A stretch of DNA of 64,000 nucleotides from Acidimicrobiaceae bacterium (GTDB lineage: Bacteria; Actinomycetota; Acidimicrobiia; Acidimicrobiales; Ilumatobacteraceae), in contig JAHEDX010000007.1 in NCBI GenBank assembly GCA_024641005.1, positions 1 through 64,000 on the forward strand, read 5' to 3'. Below the pieces are notes generated by a model. It saw nothing but the letters and a program-made list of their open reading frames with translations. It had not been told where the DNA came from and did not search any database. This document shows positions 9,464 through 19,956 of the stretch, one piece after another. How positions within the stretch are numbered: the stretch's first letter is position 1; each line of letters begins with the position of its first letter. A program made the position numbers and the translations under genes.

Positions 9464-10255
9464 TCAGCTGTCGGTCGATCGCAGCATCAGTTCGATCTCG
9501 TCGATCGCAGACTGCTGCCGGGTCAGGAGTTCCTTGAGTTCGGCGATCTTGCGGAGAGCATCGTCGGTCGTGGGATCGGATGTACTCGACTGTTCTTGCT
9601 TGGACGGTGACAGGAAGACGTTGGCCAGGTAGCCGGTGAACGTACCGAAGATGCCGATTCCGATGATGATCACCACCGTGGCGAAGAAACGACCGACGTT
9701 CGAGACCGGGTAGTGATCGCCGTAGCCCACCGTCGAGATGGTGACGATCACCCACCACAGCGCATCCGACGCCCTCGTGATGTTGGCATCCCTGACGTTC
9801 TGCTCGATGTGGAGGATCCACAAGCTGCCGAACTCGAGCACGAGCAGACCCATCAGGAGCAGGGAGAGCAGTGCACTTCCGGCGCGGTTCTTCGCGAGAC
9901 TTCGCCCGATCGCCGCGATGCCGTAGGCGCGCAGCAGACGGAACACGCGGATGAGACGGAAGATCCGCAGCACCTTCAGCTGCTGGAACGGGAGGCTGGC
10001 GAACAGATCCGCCCAGCCGTACTGGCGGAAGACGTAGTCGGTCTTCGACTCGGCCGAGAACAGCCGATAGGCGAAGTCGACGAGGAACACGACGCTGAGC
10101 ACAGCGTTCATCGCGTACAAGACCGTGCTCAGGCCGTCGTCGGTCAGTGTGGTGGCGAGCACGAGGTTCGCGATCGACAGAATCGACAGCACGCCCACGA
10201 AGATCTCGTAGCCCGCGCCCTTGAGTTCGCTGGTGTCGCTCGTCGTCTCGGTCAT
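9464..10255 (-). CDS. Voltage-gated potassium channel family protein
   Basis: S4-like RLIRVFRLLRAYG and selectivity filter TISTVGYGDHYP. Confidence 0.9.
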   Translation of the reverse strand: MTETTSDTSELKGAGYEIFVGVLSILSIANLVLATTLTDDGLSTVLYAMNAVLSVVFLVDFAYRLFSAESKTDYVFRQYGWADLFASLPFQQLKVLRIFRLIRVFRLLRAYGIAAIGRSLAKNRAGSALLSLLLMGLLVLEFGSLWILHIEQNVRDANITRASDALWWVIVTISTVGYGDHYPVSNVGRFFATVVIIIGIGIFGTFTGYLANVFLSPSKQEQSSTSDPTTDDALRKIAELKELLTRQQSAIDEIELMLRSTDS

Positions 10256-10412
10256 GCATCGCCCTTTCGGTCGGGGCGAAGAGTAGCTGCGCGACGCGTC
10301 GTCGAGGACCGATGCCGACGCCCGCCGTGCCCGTCGTCGTGGGCCGGGCAGAGCGAGGTTGGCATCGGCGATCGGTCGATCGGTGCGGTGACCGCTGGGG
10401 TACCGTCACGCG

Positions 10413-11171
10413 ATGACCGACCCTGCCGTTTTCGTTTCCGTTGCCGACGACCATGTCGCCACGGTCGAAGTGCGACGCCCGCCGAACAACTTCTTCTCGA
10501 TGGATGTCATCGGTGGGATCGCACAAGCCCTCGAACGTCTCGATGATGACGATCGTTGTCGGGCGATCGTGTTGTGTGCCCAGGGCAAGCACTTCTGTGC
10601 CGGCGCCGACTTCGGCGGTGACCGGTCGTACACGACCGAGGAGCTGTACGCGACCGCGGTTCGAATCTTCCGTTGTCAGACCCCGGTCGTCGCCGCGATC
10701 CAGGGCGCGGCCATCGGCGGTGGGCTCGGACTCGCGCTGGCAGCAGACTTTCGGATCGCGTCGCCGGAGGCGCGATTCAGCGCGAACTTCGCGCGACTCG
10801 GGTTTCATCAGGGCTTCGGTCTCAGCGTCACGTTGCCGCGGCTCGTCGGCGAGCAGGTCGCAGCCGAGTTGCTCTACACCGGGCGTCGGGTCGACGGGGT
10901 CGAGGGCCATGCGCTCGGCCTCGCCGACCGCCTGGTGCCGCTCGACCGGCTACAGGCGACAGCGCATGCGTTCGCGCTCGAGATCGCCCGTTCCGCGCCG
11001 CTTGCCGTTCGCTCGATCCGGGCCACGCTGCGCGGTGACCTGGCCGCTCGGGTGGAGGCGGCGACCGCGCACGAACTCATCGAGCAGACACGGTTGCAGG
11101 CAACTGCTGACTTCGCGGAGGGAACCACGGCGATGGCCGAGCGCCGACTCCCCGACTTCGGCGGACGTTGA
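10413..11171 (+). CDS. Enoyl-CoA hydratase/isomerase family protein
   Basis: Crotonase motifs (GKHFCAGADFGG; AAIQGAAIGGGLGLALAADFRIA); leaderless TACCGT-N6-ATG. Confidence 0.9.
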   Translation: MTDPAVFVSVADDHVATVEVRRPPNNFFSMDVIGGIAQALERLDDDDRCRAIVLCAQGKHFCAGADFGGDRSYTTEELYATAVRIFRCQTPVVAAIQGAAIGGGLGLALAADFRIASPEARFSANFARLGFHQGFGLSVTLPRLVGEQVAAELLYTGRRVDGVEGHALGLADRLVPLDRLQATAHAFALEIARSAPLAVRSIRATLRGDLAARVEAATAHELIEQTRLQATADFAEGTTAMAERRLPDFGGR

Positions 11172-11210
11172 CCCCGTCGTCCACATCGACGCCGAGGGTA
11201 GTGGCGCCGG

Positions 11211-11816
11211 TCAGTCGGTCTGGTCGTCGTCGGTCGGCTCGTCGTCGGTCTGGTCGTCGTCGGTCGGGACGTCGTCGTCGGTCGGGACGTCGTCCTGGCT
11301 CGGCTCGTCGTCCTGGCTCGGCTCGTCGGCCAGGAAGTCGGCTGGATCGACATCGTCGAGGAACTGGCGGAACTCGTCGACTTCGGTGTCGATCGCCTCT
11401 GCGTCGATCTCGACGGGAGGGAGTGCGCCGACCTCGTCGAGGACGTGTTCGCTCACGAACACGGGAGCATGGAGCCGCACGGCGAGTGCGATCGCGTCCG
11501 ACGGGCGGGTGTCGATGCGGCGCTCACCGATCGGGCCGCTGAGCGTCAGGTTGGCGATGAACGTGCCGTCTCGGAGATCGGTCACCTCGACTGCGTCGAG
11601 GTGACCCTCGAAACTCTCGACCAGGGCGGCCATGAGGTCGTGGGCCATCGGTCGTGGCGCGAAACGGCCGCTCGCGGCGATCGCGATCGAAGCGGCGGCC
11701 TCGCCGCCCACGGCGATCGACAGGAGCCGATGCGGCGTGTCGTGCTCTCGCAACACCAGGACGGACGCGCCCGTATCGGCCTCGACCTGGATCGCGACGA
11801 GATCGACCAACAACAT
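11211..11816 (-). CDS. Bifunctional nuclease family (DUF151) protein with acidic repeat C-terminus
   Basis: DUF151 core (RRIDTRPSDAIALAVRLHAPVFVSEHVLDEVG) and tail DEPSQDDEPSQDDVPTDDDVPTDDDQTDDEPTDDDQTD; leaderless TATCAT-N6-ATG. Confidence 0.85.
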   Translation of the reverse strand: MLLVDLVAIQVEADTGASVLVLREHDTPHRLLSIAVGGEAAASIAIAASGRFAPRPMAHDLMAALVESFEGHLDAVEVTDLRDGTFIANLTLSGPIGERRIDTRPSDAIALAVRLHAPVFVSEHVLDEVGALPPVEIDAEAIDTEVDEFRQFLDDVDPADFLADEPSQDDEPSQDDVPTDDDVPTDDDQTDDEPTDDDQTD

Positions 11817-11844
11817 GAAATCATGATACTGGTCGTATCAGCAT

Positions 11845-13125
11845 TTATGAGCGTTGTTCGAGCACTTTGACCGGGATCGAACGGGGGCCTCGGACCTGGC
11901 CGCCGGCCCACGTGACCAGGGCGGGGTCGACGAGTTCGAACTCGGGGATACGGCCCAGCCACTCCTCCACGGCGACGCGCAGCTCCATGCGGGCGAGGTT
12001 CGAACCAGCGCACCGGTGGATGCCGGCGCCGAACGCCAGGTGGCGATTCTGCTGGCGATCGAGGATCACCTGATCGGCGTCGGGGAACACCTCCGGGTCG
12101 CGATTGGCGGCCGGGAAGTTCATCAGGATCCGTTCGCCCGCCTTCATCGGGCAGCCCTCGTACTCCTGGTCCTCGACCAGCCGTCGAGCCATCGTGACGG
12201 GCGCGTACGCCCGCAGCAGTTCTTCGATCGCGGTCGGCATCAGATCGGGTTCGGACACGAGGCGTCGGCGATCCTCGGGATGAGTGGCGAGGTGCCACAT
12301 CGTCGAACCGATCGACGACCAGGTGGTGTCGACGCCGGCGATCAGGAGGAGCGCGCACATGCCCATCACCACGGGCAGGCCGACCGGTTCGCCATCGTGT
12401 TCCGACTGGAGCAGTTCGGTGATGAAATCATCCTGGGGTTCGGCCTGGCGTTCGGCGATCGCGCCCTGCAGGTACTGGACGATGCCCACGACCCCTCTGG
12501 TGCGGCGCTCGGCGTCGTGAGCGAACTCGAGCACGTCGCGAACCCACTCGGTGAACGTACCCGACATGTCGTCGGGCACGCCCAGGATGTGGCCGATCAC
12601 CCGCACAGGGATCTGTTGCGCGTACTCGGCCGCGGCATCTCCCGATCCACGAGCGATCACATCGTCGACCAGGCGGTGGCAGAGTTCACGAGTGAACACC
12701 TCGTACTCCGCGACGCGGGCAGGGCTCATCGTCGGCAGGATCAGCCGTCGTGTCCACGTGTGCAAGGGCGGGTCGGCACTGATCGGCGGCACCCCGGCAG
12801 CGAGCAGGGGGCCTTGCCCGACGCCCGGGTTGGGCCCGCCGACCGCTGCCGGGTCGATGAACAGCGGCACCACGCTGATGCCGTTGCCCGACGGGAACTT
12901 CTCGGTGTCGTGGGCCATCGCGTAGACGTCCGAGTACCGAGTCGGCAACCACGAGCCGCCCCACCGGTCGGTGTGGGCCATCGGGCAGGTCTCGCGTAGC
13001 TCGTCCCAGATGCCGTAGGGGTCGGCGACGTACTGCGGGTCGAAGATGTCGTAGTCGCTGGCCCAATCGAGCACCGGCGCCGTGATCGGTGCCCCGTGTT
13101 CGTCGTGCAGGTCGTTGCTGCTCAT
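11845..13125 (-). CDS. Cytochrome P450
   Basis: ExxR region; I-helix LLIAGVDTTWSSIG; heme loop LAFGAGIHRCAGSNLARMEL; start refined to MSSNDLHDEHG. Confidence 0.92.
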   Translation of the reverse strand: MSSNDLHDEHGAPITAPVLDWASDYDIFDPQYVADPYGIWDELRETCPMAHTDRWGGSWLPTRYSDVYAMAHDTEKFPSGNGISVVPLFIDPAAVGGPNPGVGQGPLLAAGVPPISADPPLHTWTRRLILPTMSPARVAEYEVFTRELCHRLVDDVIARGSGDAAAEYAQQIPVRVIGHILGVPDDMSGTFTEWVRDVLEFAHDAERRTRGVVGIVQYLQGAIAERQAEPQDDFITELLQSEHDGEPVGLPVVMGMCALLLIAGVDTTWSSIGSTMWHLATHPEDRRRLVSEPDLMPTAIEELLRAYAPVTMARRLVEDQEYEGCPMKAGERILMNFPAANRDPEVFPDADQVILDRQQNRHLAFGAGIHRCAGSNLARMELRVAVEEWLGRIPEFELVDPALVTWAGGQVRGPRSIPVKVLEQRS

Positions 13126-13326
13126 GGCGTCAATCTCCGGGTCGAGGGTCGCGATCATCCTGACATCCGGCTGCGCCCTCACGCTCATCAGCGGCGGTGA
13201 CTTCCGACCGATCGCGGCCGCCAACGGTGATCGCCGATGGAACGCCTCGAGAGGTGCAAAGGACAGCGAGGTCGGGCAGACTCGCTGCTCGGGCTGTCGG
13301 AGCCCCAGAATCGGAGGAGCAGTGAG

Positions 13327-14631
13327 ATGAGTCGCCAGATCGAGTCGGTTGCCGTTCTCGGATGCGGAACGATGGGGTCGGGGATCGCCGCCGCCAGCGC
13401 CGCAGCAGGTTGTCGGGTGTTGATGCTCGACATGTCCGCCGAGGCGGTCGAACACGGGCTGCAGGCCGTCGCCGAAGCCGATCGTCATCTGGTCGTCGCC
13501 GGAACGTTCGACGCCGACCTGGCCAAGGTCTCCGAGTACGACTGGATCTGCGAGGCAATCGTCGAGGATCTCGCTACGAAGCAGCAGCTGTTCGCTCGGG
13601 TCGAACCGCACCGCAAGGAGGGTTCGGTCATCAGCTCGAACACCTCGGGTATCCCGCTCCGCGACATCGCGGCCGGCATGCCCGACCGCTTCCGCTCCGA
13701 CGTCGCCATCACCCACTTCTTCAACCCGGTGCAGGTGATGAAGCTGTTCGAACTGGTTCCTGGCGAGCAGACCACACCCGACGTGATCGAGGCGTTCGCG
13801 TCGTTCGGCGCCGAACAGCTGGGCAAGGGTGTGGTGCACGCCAAGGACACCGTGAACTTCATCGGCAACCGGATCGGTTGCTACTTCATGCTCAGCGGTC
13901 TACACCTGGCGAAGCCGTTCCTGGCCGACGGGATGACACAGGAGACCGTCAATGCCGTGCTCGGCAGACCGGTCGGGCTCCCCCCGACCGGTCTGTACGG
14001 GCTGATCGACCTCATCGGTCTCGACGTGATGGACCTCGTCGGCAAGAACCTCGCCGTCAACCTGCCCGAGGGTGACACCGGACGTCGGTTCACGGCGTTC
14101 CCCGATGCCGAGCAGCGCATGCTCGAGCGGGGTCAGCTCGGGCGCAAATCGCGCTCGCTCGGTGGATTCGGTCGCGTGCAGAAGCTCGACGACGGCACCA
14201 AGAAATCCGAGACCTTCGATCTGGTCAGCGAGCAGTGGCGCGACTCCGTCGAACCCGACCTCGACGGGGTGCCGACCGAACTCGGGTCGGTGCTGTTCGA
14301 CGACTCGGCGCGCGGGCAGCTCGCATGGCAGATCTTCGGTGGCACGTTGCGATACGCGGCCGGGTTGGTGCCCGAGATCGCCGACGACGTCGTCAATATC
14401 GACAACGCGATCCGTTGGGGGTTCAACTGGGCCCTCGGACCGTTCGAGATGATCGACGCGATCGGCGCCGACCGGATGATCGCCAAGATCCGTGCCGAGG
14501 GCGCCGAACTCCCCGCGATGTTGCAGGTGCTCGTCGACGCGGGTAGCTCGACGTTCTACCGCGACGGCGCAACGGGCGCCCGCGAGTACCTCGGCAGCGA
14601 CGGGGACTGGCACCCCGCCACCGCCTACTGA
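13327..14631 (+). CDS. 3-hydroxyacyl-CoA dehydrogenase
   Basis: Rossmann GCGTMGSGIAAASAAAG; ISSNTSGIPLRDIAAGMPDRFRSDVAITHFFNPVQVMKLFELV. Confidence 0.9.
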   Translation: MSRQIESVAVLGCGTMGSGIAAASAAAGCRVLMLDMSAEAVEHGLQAVAEADRHLVVAGTFDADLAKVSEYDWICEAIVEDLATKQQLFARVEPHRKEGSVISSNTSGIPLRDIAAGMPDRFRSDVAITHFFNPVQVMKLFELVPGEQTTPDVIEAFASFGAEQLGKGVVHAKDTVNFIGNRIGCYFMLSGLHLAKPFLADGMTQETVNAVLGRPVGLPPTGLYGLIDLIGLDVMDLVGKNLAVNLPEGDTGRRFTAFPDAEQRMLERGQLGRKSRSLGGFGRVQKLDDGTKKSETFDLVSEQWRDSVEPDLDGVPTELGSVLFDDSARGQLAWQIFGGTLRYAAGLVPEIADDVVNIDNAIRWGFNWALGPFEMIDAIGADRMIAKIRAEGAELPAMLQVLVDAGSSTFYRDGATGAREYLGSDGDWHPATAY

Positions 14632-14634
14632 CCG

Positions 14635-15444
14635 TCACTTCTGGTGTGAGACACCTGTGACGGTGGTGAGGATCGCTCGTTTGACGGCGCGAGGGTTCTC
14701 GGTCATCACGTAATGGCCGGTGTTCTCCAGTTCGACGATCATCGGTGAGTCGAGTGCGGCGGCGAGTGCCCTGCCGCTCTTGGGAGGCGTCATCTTGTCG
14801 CCGAGCCCGATCACCACGGTGGCCGGGCAGGTGGCCGTGGCCGCTGCCGCCTCGGCCCCCGTGTAGCCCATGCAGGCACGGAAGTCGCAGGCCAACGCAC
14901 CTGGACGGCTGTTCTCGACCAGTGCCCGGGCGCCGCCGAGCATCCAGAGTCCCGGGGTCGGGTTGAGGCCGACGTGCGCTGGTCTGGCGTGCGCCCATGC
15001 GGCCATCAACGCTGCTGCCGCCGGCAGGTCGTGCTCGGCAGCGGCGAGCAGATCAGGGTGGACGGGCATCGCAGTGGCGGTGGCGCACAGCGTGATCGAG
15101 AGGGTGATCCCAGGGTGGCGGCTCGCCAGCTCGAGGGCGATGAACGTGCCCATCGAGTGGCCGACCACGTGCACCGAATCGAAGCCGGCAGCTTCGACGA
15201 ACCTGGCTACCCAGTCGGCCATCGCCTCGATGGTCGGGAGCGGGTCACCCTCGCTGTGACCGTGGCCCGGCAGATCGACCGCGACGGCGCGGAAGCCCCG
15301 GTAGGCGAGGTAGCGGGTCTGCAGCTGCCACACCGTGGAGTCGTTCCCGGCCCCGTGGATCAGCAACACGACGGGGTCGTCACCGGTGAGCTCGGCGCCA
15401 CCGGTCGAGGCATGTGCACGTCGTCCGTCGACGGAGACCATCAT
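14635..15444 (-). CDS. Alpha/beta hydrolase
   Basis: HGAGNDSTVW oxyanion region and GHSMG nucleophile elbow. Confidence 0.85.
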   Translation of the reverse strand: MMVSVDGRRAHASTGGAELTGDDPVVLLIHGAGNDSTVWQLQTRYLAYRGFRAVAVDLPGHGHSEGDPLPTIEAMADWVARFVEAAGFDSVHVVGHSMGTFIALELASRHPGITLSITLCATATAMPVHPDLLAAAEHDLPAAAALMAAWAHARPAHVGLNPTPGLWMLGGARALVENSRPGALACDFRACMGYTGAEAAAATATCPATVVIGLGDKMTPPKSGRALAAALDSPMIVELENTGHYVMTENPRAVKRAILTTVTGVSHQK

Positions 15445-16733
15445 CGCTGGCTCGCTTTCAGTGCACGTGAGAGGTCGTCGATGATGTCGTCGGGGTCCTC
15501 CAGACCGACCGACAGTCGGATCAGGTCCTCACCGATGCCGGACGCCTCGAGCTGGTCGGACGTGAGCTGGCCATGCGTCGTCGAGCCCGGGTGGATCACG
15601 AGTGTCTTGGCATCACCGACATTGGCGAGGTGCGAGGCGAGCTGCACCGCCTCGATGAACTTGCGGCCGGCGGCTCGCCCGCCCTTGACGCCGAAGCTGA
15701 GGATCGCTCCGGCCCCCTTCGGGTACAGACGCTTGGCGAGTTCGTGATCCGGATGCGACGGCACCCGTGGATGTTTCACCCAGCTCACGGCGTCGTTCGT
15801 CTGCAGCATCTCGAGTACACGGTCGGTGTTGTCGATGTGGCGGGCCATCCGCAAGGGCAGCGTCTCGATGCCCTGGAGCAGCGCGAACGCGTTGTGTGGG
15901 CTCATGCATGCACCGAAGTCGCGCAACCCTTCGGCGCGGGCCCGCATCCCGAGCGCGGACGGGCCGAACTCCTCTGCGAACACCACGCCGTGATAGCCGG
16001 CGTACGGTTCGGTCATCGTCGGGAACTTGTCGCTCGCCATCCAGTCGAACCGCCCGCCATCGACGACGACCCCGCCGAGCGCGGTGCCGTGGCCGCCGAG
16101 GAACTTGGTGATCGAGTGGGTCACGATGTCGGCGCCGTGCTCGATCGGACGGAAGAGGTACGGCGTCGAGAACGTCGAGTCGACCATCAAGGGGAGGCCG
16201 TTCGCGTGGGCAACCCCGGCGACCGCTTCGACGTCCATCACCTCGATGCCAGGGTTTCCGAGCGTCTCGCCGTAGAACAGCTTGGTGTTCGGTTGGATCG
16301 CGGCCTCGAACGCGCTGGGGTCGCGCGGGTCGACGAAGGTCGTGGTGATCCCGAACCTCGGCAGGGTGAGACGCATCATGTTGTACGAACCGCCGTACAG
16401 GTTCTTGGAGGCGACGATGTGATCGCCGGCGCTGAGCAGCGACGCTACGGCCAGGTGCAGCGCGGCGGTGCCGCTCGCGGTGCACACGGCGCCGACCCCG
16501 CCTTCCAGCGCCGCCATCCGTTCCTCGAGCACGGCGACCGTGGGGTTGGAGATCCGGCTGTAGATATGGCCGGGTGCCTCCAGGTTGAACAGTGCAGCCG
16601 CCTCGTCGGTGTCGGGGAACGAGTACGACGTCGTGAAGTAGATGGGTACGGCCCGCGCTCCGGTGGTGGGATCGGGCCGTTGTCCGGCGTGCAGACTGAG
16701 CGTGTCGAATCGCAGGAAGTCGGGTTCCACCAT
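15441..16733 (-). CDS. metY: O-acetylhomoserine sulfhydrylase / Cys-Met metabolism PLP enzyme
   Basis: TLSLHAGQRPDPTTGARAVPIYFTTSYSF; PLP Lys motif HSITKFLGGHGTALGG; leaderless TAATCT-N6-ATG; 4-bp overlap with downstream hydrolase. Confidence 0.88.
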   Translation of the reverse strand: MVEPDFLRFDTLSLHAGQRPDPTTGARAVPIYFTTSYSFPDTDEAAALFNLEAPGHIYSRISNPTVAVLEERMAALEGGVGAVCTASGTAALHLAVASLLSAGDHIVASKNLYGGSYNMMRLTLPRFGITTTFVDPRDPSAFEAAIQPNTKLFYGETLGNPGIEVMDVEAVAGVAHANGLPLMVDSTFSTPYLFRPIEHGADIVTHSITKFLGGHGTALGGVVVDGGRFDWMASDKFPTMTEPYAGYHGVVFAEEFGPSALGMRARAEGLRDFGACMSPHNAFALLQGIETLPLRMARHIDNTDRVLEMLQTNDAVSWVKHPRVPSHPDHELAKRLYPKGAGAILSFGVKGGRAAGRKFIEAVQLASHLANVGDAKTLVIHPGSTTHGQLTSDQLEASGIGEDLIRLSVGLEDPDDIIDDLSRALKASQR

Positions 16734-16838
16734 GAGGCGAGATTACCGACAGGTGGCCGTGCCGAACACACGTGCCGGACGCGGCGACCGGGGAGTGCCG
16801 TCAGGGCGTGAACGGTGTCCCGTCGGTGGCCGGCCGCG

Positions 16839-17789
16839 TCAGGCCGAGGTCTGGCGGAGTACGGCGAGGCGTGCGGCGACGCCTGCATCGGCGAGTCGGT
16901 CGTGTGCGGATGTGAGCGCCGCCTGTGTGGTCGCCGCCCGGCGCCGAGCGTCCATCGGGTTGCGACCCATCGCGACGACATCGCCCGATGTCGGCTGGAA
17001 CGTGAGCACCTCGGTGCCAGAGTCGCGAAGGCGGCGCACCTCCCGGGCGAGTTGACGGGCGTGCACCGATCGGCCGCTGACCAGGGAGGTTCGTCGCGCT
17101 GCACCGGTCGTCGACATCGGCGAGACGATCACCACGAGGTCGAGCCCGGCACCGGCGAGCAGGTCTGCATTGGTGGGGGAGTGAACACCTCCGTCGACGT
17201 ATCGCCGGCCGTCACGGACGACCGGGGCGAACACGCCGGGGATGGACGACGATGCCTGGACGGCGACCCCGATCGGCACGTCGTGTTCGTCGCGGCCGAA
17301 CACGACCCGATCACCACGGTCGAGGTCGACGGCGCAGACCCACAGCGGGCTGGCGGGCCAGGAGCGGCCGGCGTACATCGCGCTGATCCGTTCGCCGATC
17401 ACGTCGGCCGAGATCGTTCCACTGGGCAACAAACCTGCCAGCGCTTTGGCAGGGTGGAAGCCGGAGCGCACGACCAGTCCCGGAGACGACGGGAGTGGGG
17501 CCCGCGAACCTGGGCGGGGCCGCAGATCGATGGCAGGTGGGGCTCCGGTGTGTCCGACGAGCGCTGTCGCCTCCGCGGAGATTGCTTGGCCGAGGCTGCG
17601 CGGTGCGAGGTCGAGCGGTGGGAATCCGGCCCGCAGTGTCGCGCCGACCCCGGAACCCGCTGAGGTGCCAACGATCAGGTCGGCATCGCGCGCGTCGAAC
17701 CCCTCCTCGGCCAGCGCCGTCAGGACCCCTGCGTGATACGCGGCCCCGACGATGCCCCCGGCCCCGAGCACGACCCCGATCGTTGGCAC
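16839..17789 (-). CDS. Patatin-like phospholipase family protein
   Basis: GAGGIVGAAYHAGVL, GTSAGS nucleophile motif, DGGVHSPTN; GTG start with CATACT-N6. Confidence 0.85.
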   Translation of the reverse strand: MPTIGVVLGAGGIVGAAYHAGVLTALAEEGFDARDADLIVGTSAGSGVGATLRAGFPPLDLAPRSLGQAISAEATALVGHTGAPPAIDLRPRPGSRAPLPSSPGLVVRSGFHPAKALAGLLPSGTISADVIGERISAMYAGRSWPASPLWVCAVDLDRGDRVVFGRDEHDVPIGVAVQASSSIPGVFAPVVRDGRRYVDGGVHSPTNADLLAGAGLDLVVIVSPMSTTGAARRTSLVSGRSVHARQLAREVRRLRDSGTEVLTFQPTSGDVVAMGRNPMDARRRAATTQAALTSAHDRLADAGVAARLAVLRQTSA

Positions 17790-17854
17790 CCGTCGAGTAT
17801 GCCAGCGCTACCCGCCCGGTTCGACGGCGACGGCCCCGTCGCCTCCCGCTGTGA

Positions 17855-18688
17855 TCAGGGCCCGAGGCGCCGGGTTACGTAGGCCATGGCCCGATCGGGC
17901 AGGAAGCGTTCGAGGACGCCTGCCGCCTTGGCGTCGCGACCGACGAGATAGCGATAGCGAGGTCGCTTGCGGGTCAAGGCACGCTCGACGACGGCGGCGA
18001 CGTCGTCCGCGGGCACGCCGGCGCGCTCTTGGCTGTCGAGCCCGCGGCGGATCTCGTCGATGGCGTCGGCATACAACTCGTGCGCCTCAGTCGGCAGTCG
18101 CTGCTCGAGCTCGTCGGCCAACGTGCGACCCTTGTCCCAGATAGGGGTGCGCACCGCGCCGGGCTCGACGACCGAGACGGCGATCTCCCACGGGGACAAC
18201 TCCTCGCGGAGGGATTCGGCGATCGCCTCGATCGCGTGCTTCGACGCGCCGTAGGGACCCACCAATGGTGTCGACACCCGGCCCGAGATGGAACCGATGA
18301 ACACCACACGCCCGTGAGCTCGCCGCAACCGTGGGATCAGGGCCTTGGTCACCCCGACCTGGCCGAGCACATTGACCTCGAAATGGTCGCGCCAGTCGTC
18401 GAGCGGCAGGAACTCGATCGGGCCACCGCTCACGATGCCGGCGTTGTTGACGAGACCGTCGAGCGCGGTGACACCGAGATCGTCGAGGCGGGCGAGGAGC
18501 GCATCGATGTGGTCCTGGTCGGTGATGTCGAGCATCACGGGAACGATCGAGGCGTGCAGGCCGACGAGTCGTTCACCGTCTGCTTCGCGGCGAACTCCGG
18601 CGATGACCCGATGGCCTGAGCGGGCGAGCCGTAGGGTGCACGCCTCACCGATGCCGGTCGACGAACCCGTGATCACGAAGGTGGACAT
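17855..18688 (-). CDS. Short-chain dehydrogenase/reductase
   Basis: TGSSTGIG cofactor motif and YGASKHA active site; start refined to 18688 with TACTGT-N6-ATG. Confidence 0.9.
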   Translation of the reverse strand: MSTFVITGSSTGIGEACTLRLARSGHRVIAGVRREADGERLVGLHASIVPVMLDITDQDHIDALLARLDDLGVTALDGLVNNAGIVSGGPIEFLPLDDWRDHFEVNVLGQVGVTKALIPRLRRAHGRVVFIGSISGRVSTPLVGPYGASKHAIEAIAESLREELSPWEIAVSVVEPGAVRTPIWDKGRTLADELEQRLPTEAHELYADAIDEIRRGLDSQERAGVPADDVAAVVERALTRKRPRYRYLVGRDAKAAGVLERFLPDRAMAYVTRRLGP

Positions 18689-18737
18689 GGACAGACAGTA
18701 CGCACGAACGCGGAGCGTGCTGGGCGCGCTGCGAGGG

Positions 18738-19175
18738 TCAGGCGCCGATCGTGTTCGCGATGAGTACGTCGCAGGGCGCCTGCTTGAGCACATCGCCGGC
18801 GATCGACCCCAGCACTCGGGCGACGCCCTGAACCCGGCGATTTCCGACGACGATCGTGCGAGCCCCGAGTTCGACGGCCTCCTCGCACATCGCTGTGGCG
18901 GGGGCGCTGTAGCTGACCTTGGTGGTGATCTGGTCGTGAGGAAGCTCTCGAGCCAAGTCCTCGAGGAACGTCTGAGCTTCGGCCTTCGGGTTGACGAACC
19001 ACTGGTCGCCGCCGCTGCCGACGACCTGTTGGCTCGGTTTGCGGGCGATGCAGAACACGATGTGCAGATTGGCGCCGTAGGCGGCGGCGAGCTCGGCGGC
19101 CTTTTCGGCGGCCCGACGGGCGGTGTCGGACTTGTCGACTCCGACGATGATGTCGTTCACACTCGTGCTCCCCAT
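18738..19175 (-). CDS. Universal stress protein (UspA family)
   Basis: IIVGVDKSDTARRAAEKAAELA; GNRRVQGVARVLGSIAGDVLKQAPCDVLI. Confidence 0.88.
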   Translation of the reverse strand: MGSTSVNDIIVGVDKSDTARRAAEKAAELAAAYGANLHIVFCIARKPSQQVVGSGGDQWFVNPKAEAQTFLEDLARELPHDQITTKVSYSAPATAMCEEAVELGARTIVVGNRRVQGVARVLGSIAGDVLKQAPCDVLIANTIGA

Positions 19176-19238
19176 CTCGTGGACCGAACCGGCGTAGCCA
19201 TGACCGGAGTGACTATCACACTGTGTACCCGGCTGCGA

Positions 19239-19949
19239 TCAGTGCTGTTCGAACCAGCGGCGGAGCAGCGCCGTGATCACGTCGGGTTGCTCGACGGTCG
19301 TCATGTGTCCGGCGCCCTCGATGATCTCGAGCCGTGAATTGGGGATGAGGCTCGCGATCTGCTCGTGTTGTTCGACCGGGCTCCACTCGTCGTTGCGGCC
19401 GACGACGACGAGCGTCGGCACGGTGATCGTCGGGAGCAGTGCGGTTGCATCAGGCCGTTCGACCAGGGCGCGGATCTGACGCGCATGCTGATCGGGCGAC
19501 GCCCGCATCACCATGTCGTGCAGCGATCCCATCAGAGCCAGGTCGGCGTGCCGTGAGGGATCGACCATCGGCGGCAGCCAGGCGGCGGCCAGCTCGCTCA
19601 TCCCGCTGTTCGACGACACGTCCACCAGGACCTGTCGGCTCTCCACCTCGCCCGGCGCCACTCCGTGCACGCCGGTGTCGAGGAGCACGAGCGACCGAAT
19701 GCGATCGGGAGCGAGTCGCCACGCCTCGAGCGCGACCCGGCCTCCCATCGAGTGGCCGACCATGTGCACGTTCCCCTGCGCGAGCGTCAGTGCCGCATGG
19801 GCCATCTCGGTGAGGTCGTCGTGTTCCGAGAAGTCGGCGATGACGAAATCGGTGACATCGCGGAGTGCATCTGCCTGCGACCGCCAGACCAGCTCGTCGC
19901 AGAGCAGCCCGGGCAGCGCGACCACCGGCGCTCGCAGCCGGTTGGTCAT
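19239..19949 (-). CDS. Alpha/beta hydrolase
   Basis: GHSMGGRVALEAW nucleophile elbow; C-terminal GAGHMTTVEQPD. Confidence 0.85.
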   Translation of the reverse strand: MTNRLRAPVVALPGLLCDELVWRSQADALRDVTDFVIADFSEHDDLTEMAHAALTLAQGNVHMVGHSMGGRVALEAWRLAPDRIRSLVLLDTGVHGVAPGEVESRQVLVDVSSNSGMSELAAAWLPPMVDPSRHADLALMGSLHDMVMRASPDQHARQIRALVERPDATALLPTITVPTLVVVGRNDEWSPVEQHEQIASLIPNSRLEIIEGAGHMTTVEQPDVITALLRRWFEQH

Positions 19950-19956
19950 GTGTGGG

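Noticed and set aside
11996-12020. GGTTCGAACC-like tRNA T-loop sequence
   Set aside because: Lies inside the P450 coding sequence with no cloverleaf partner stems.
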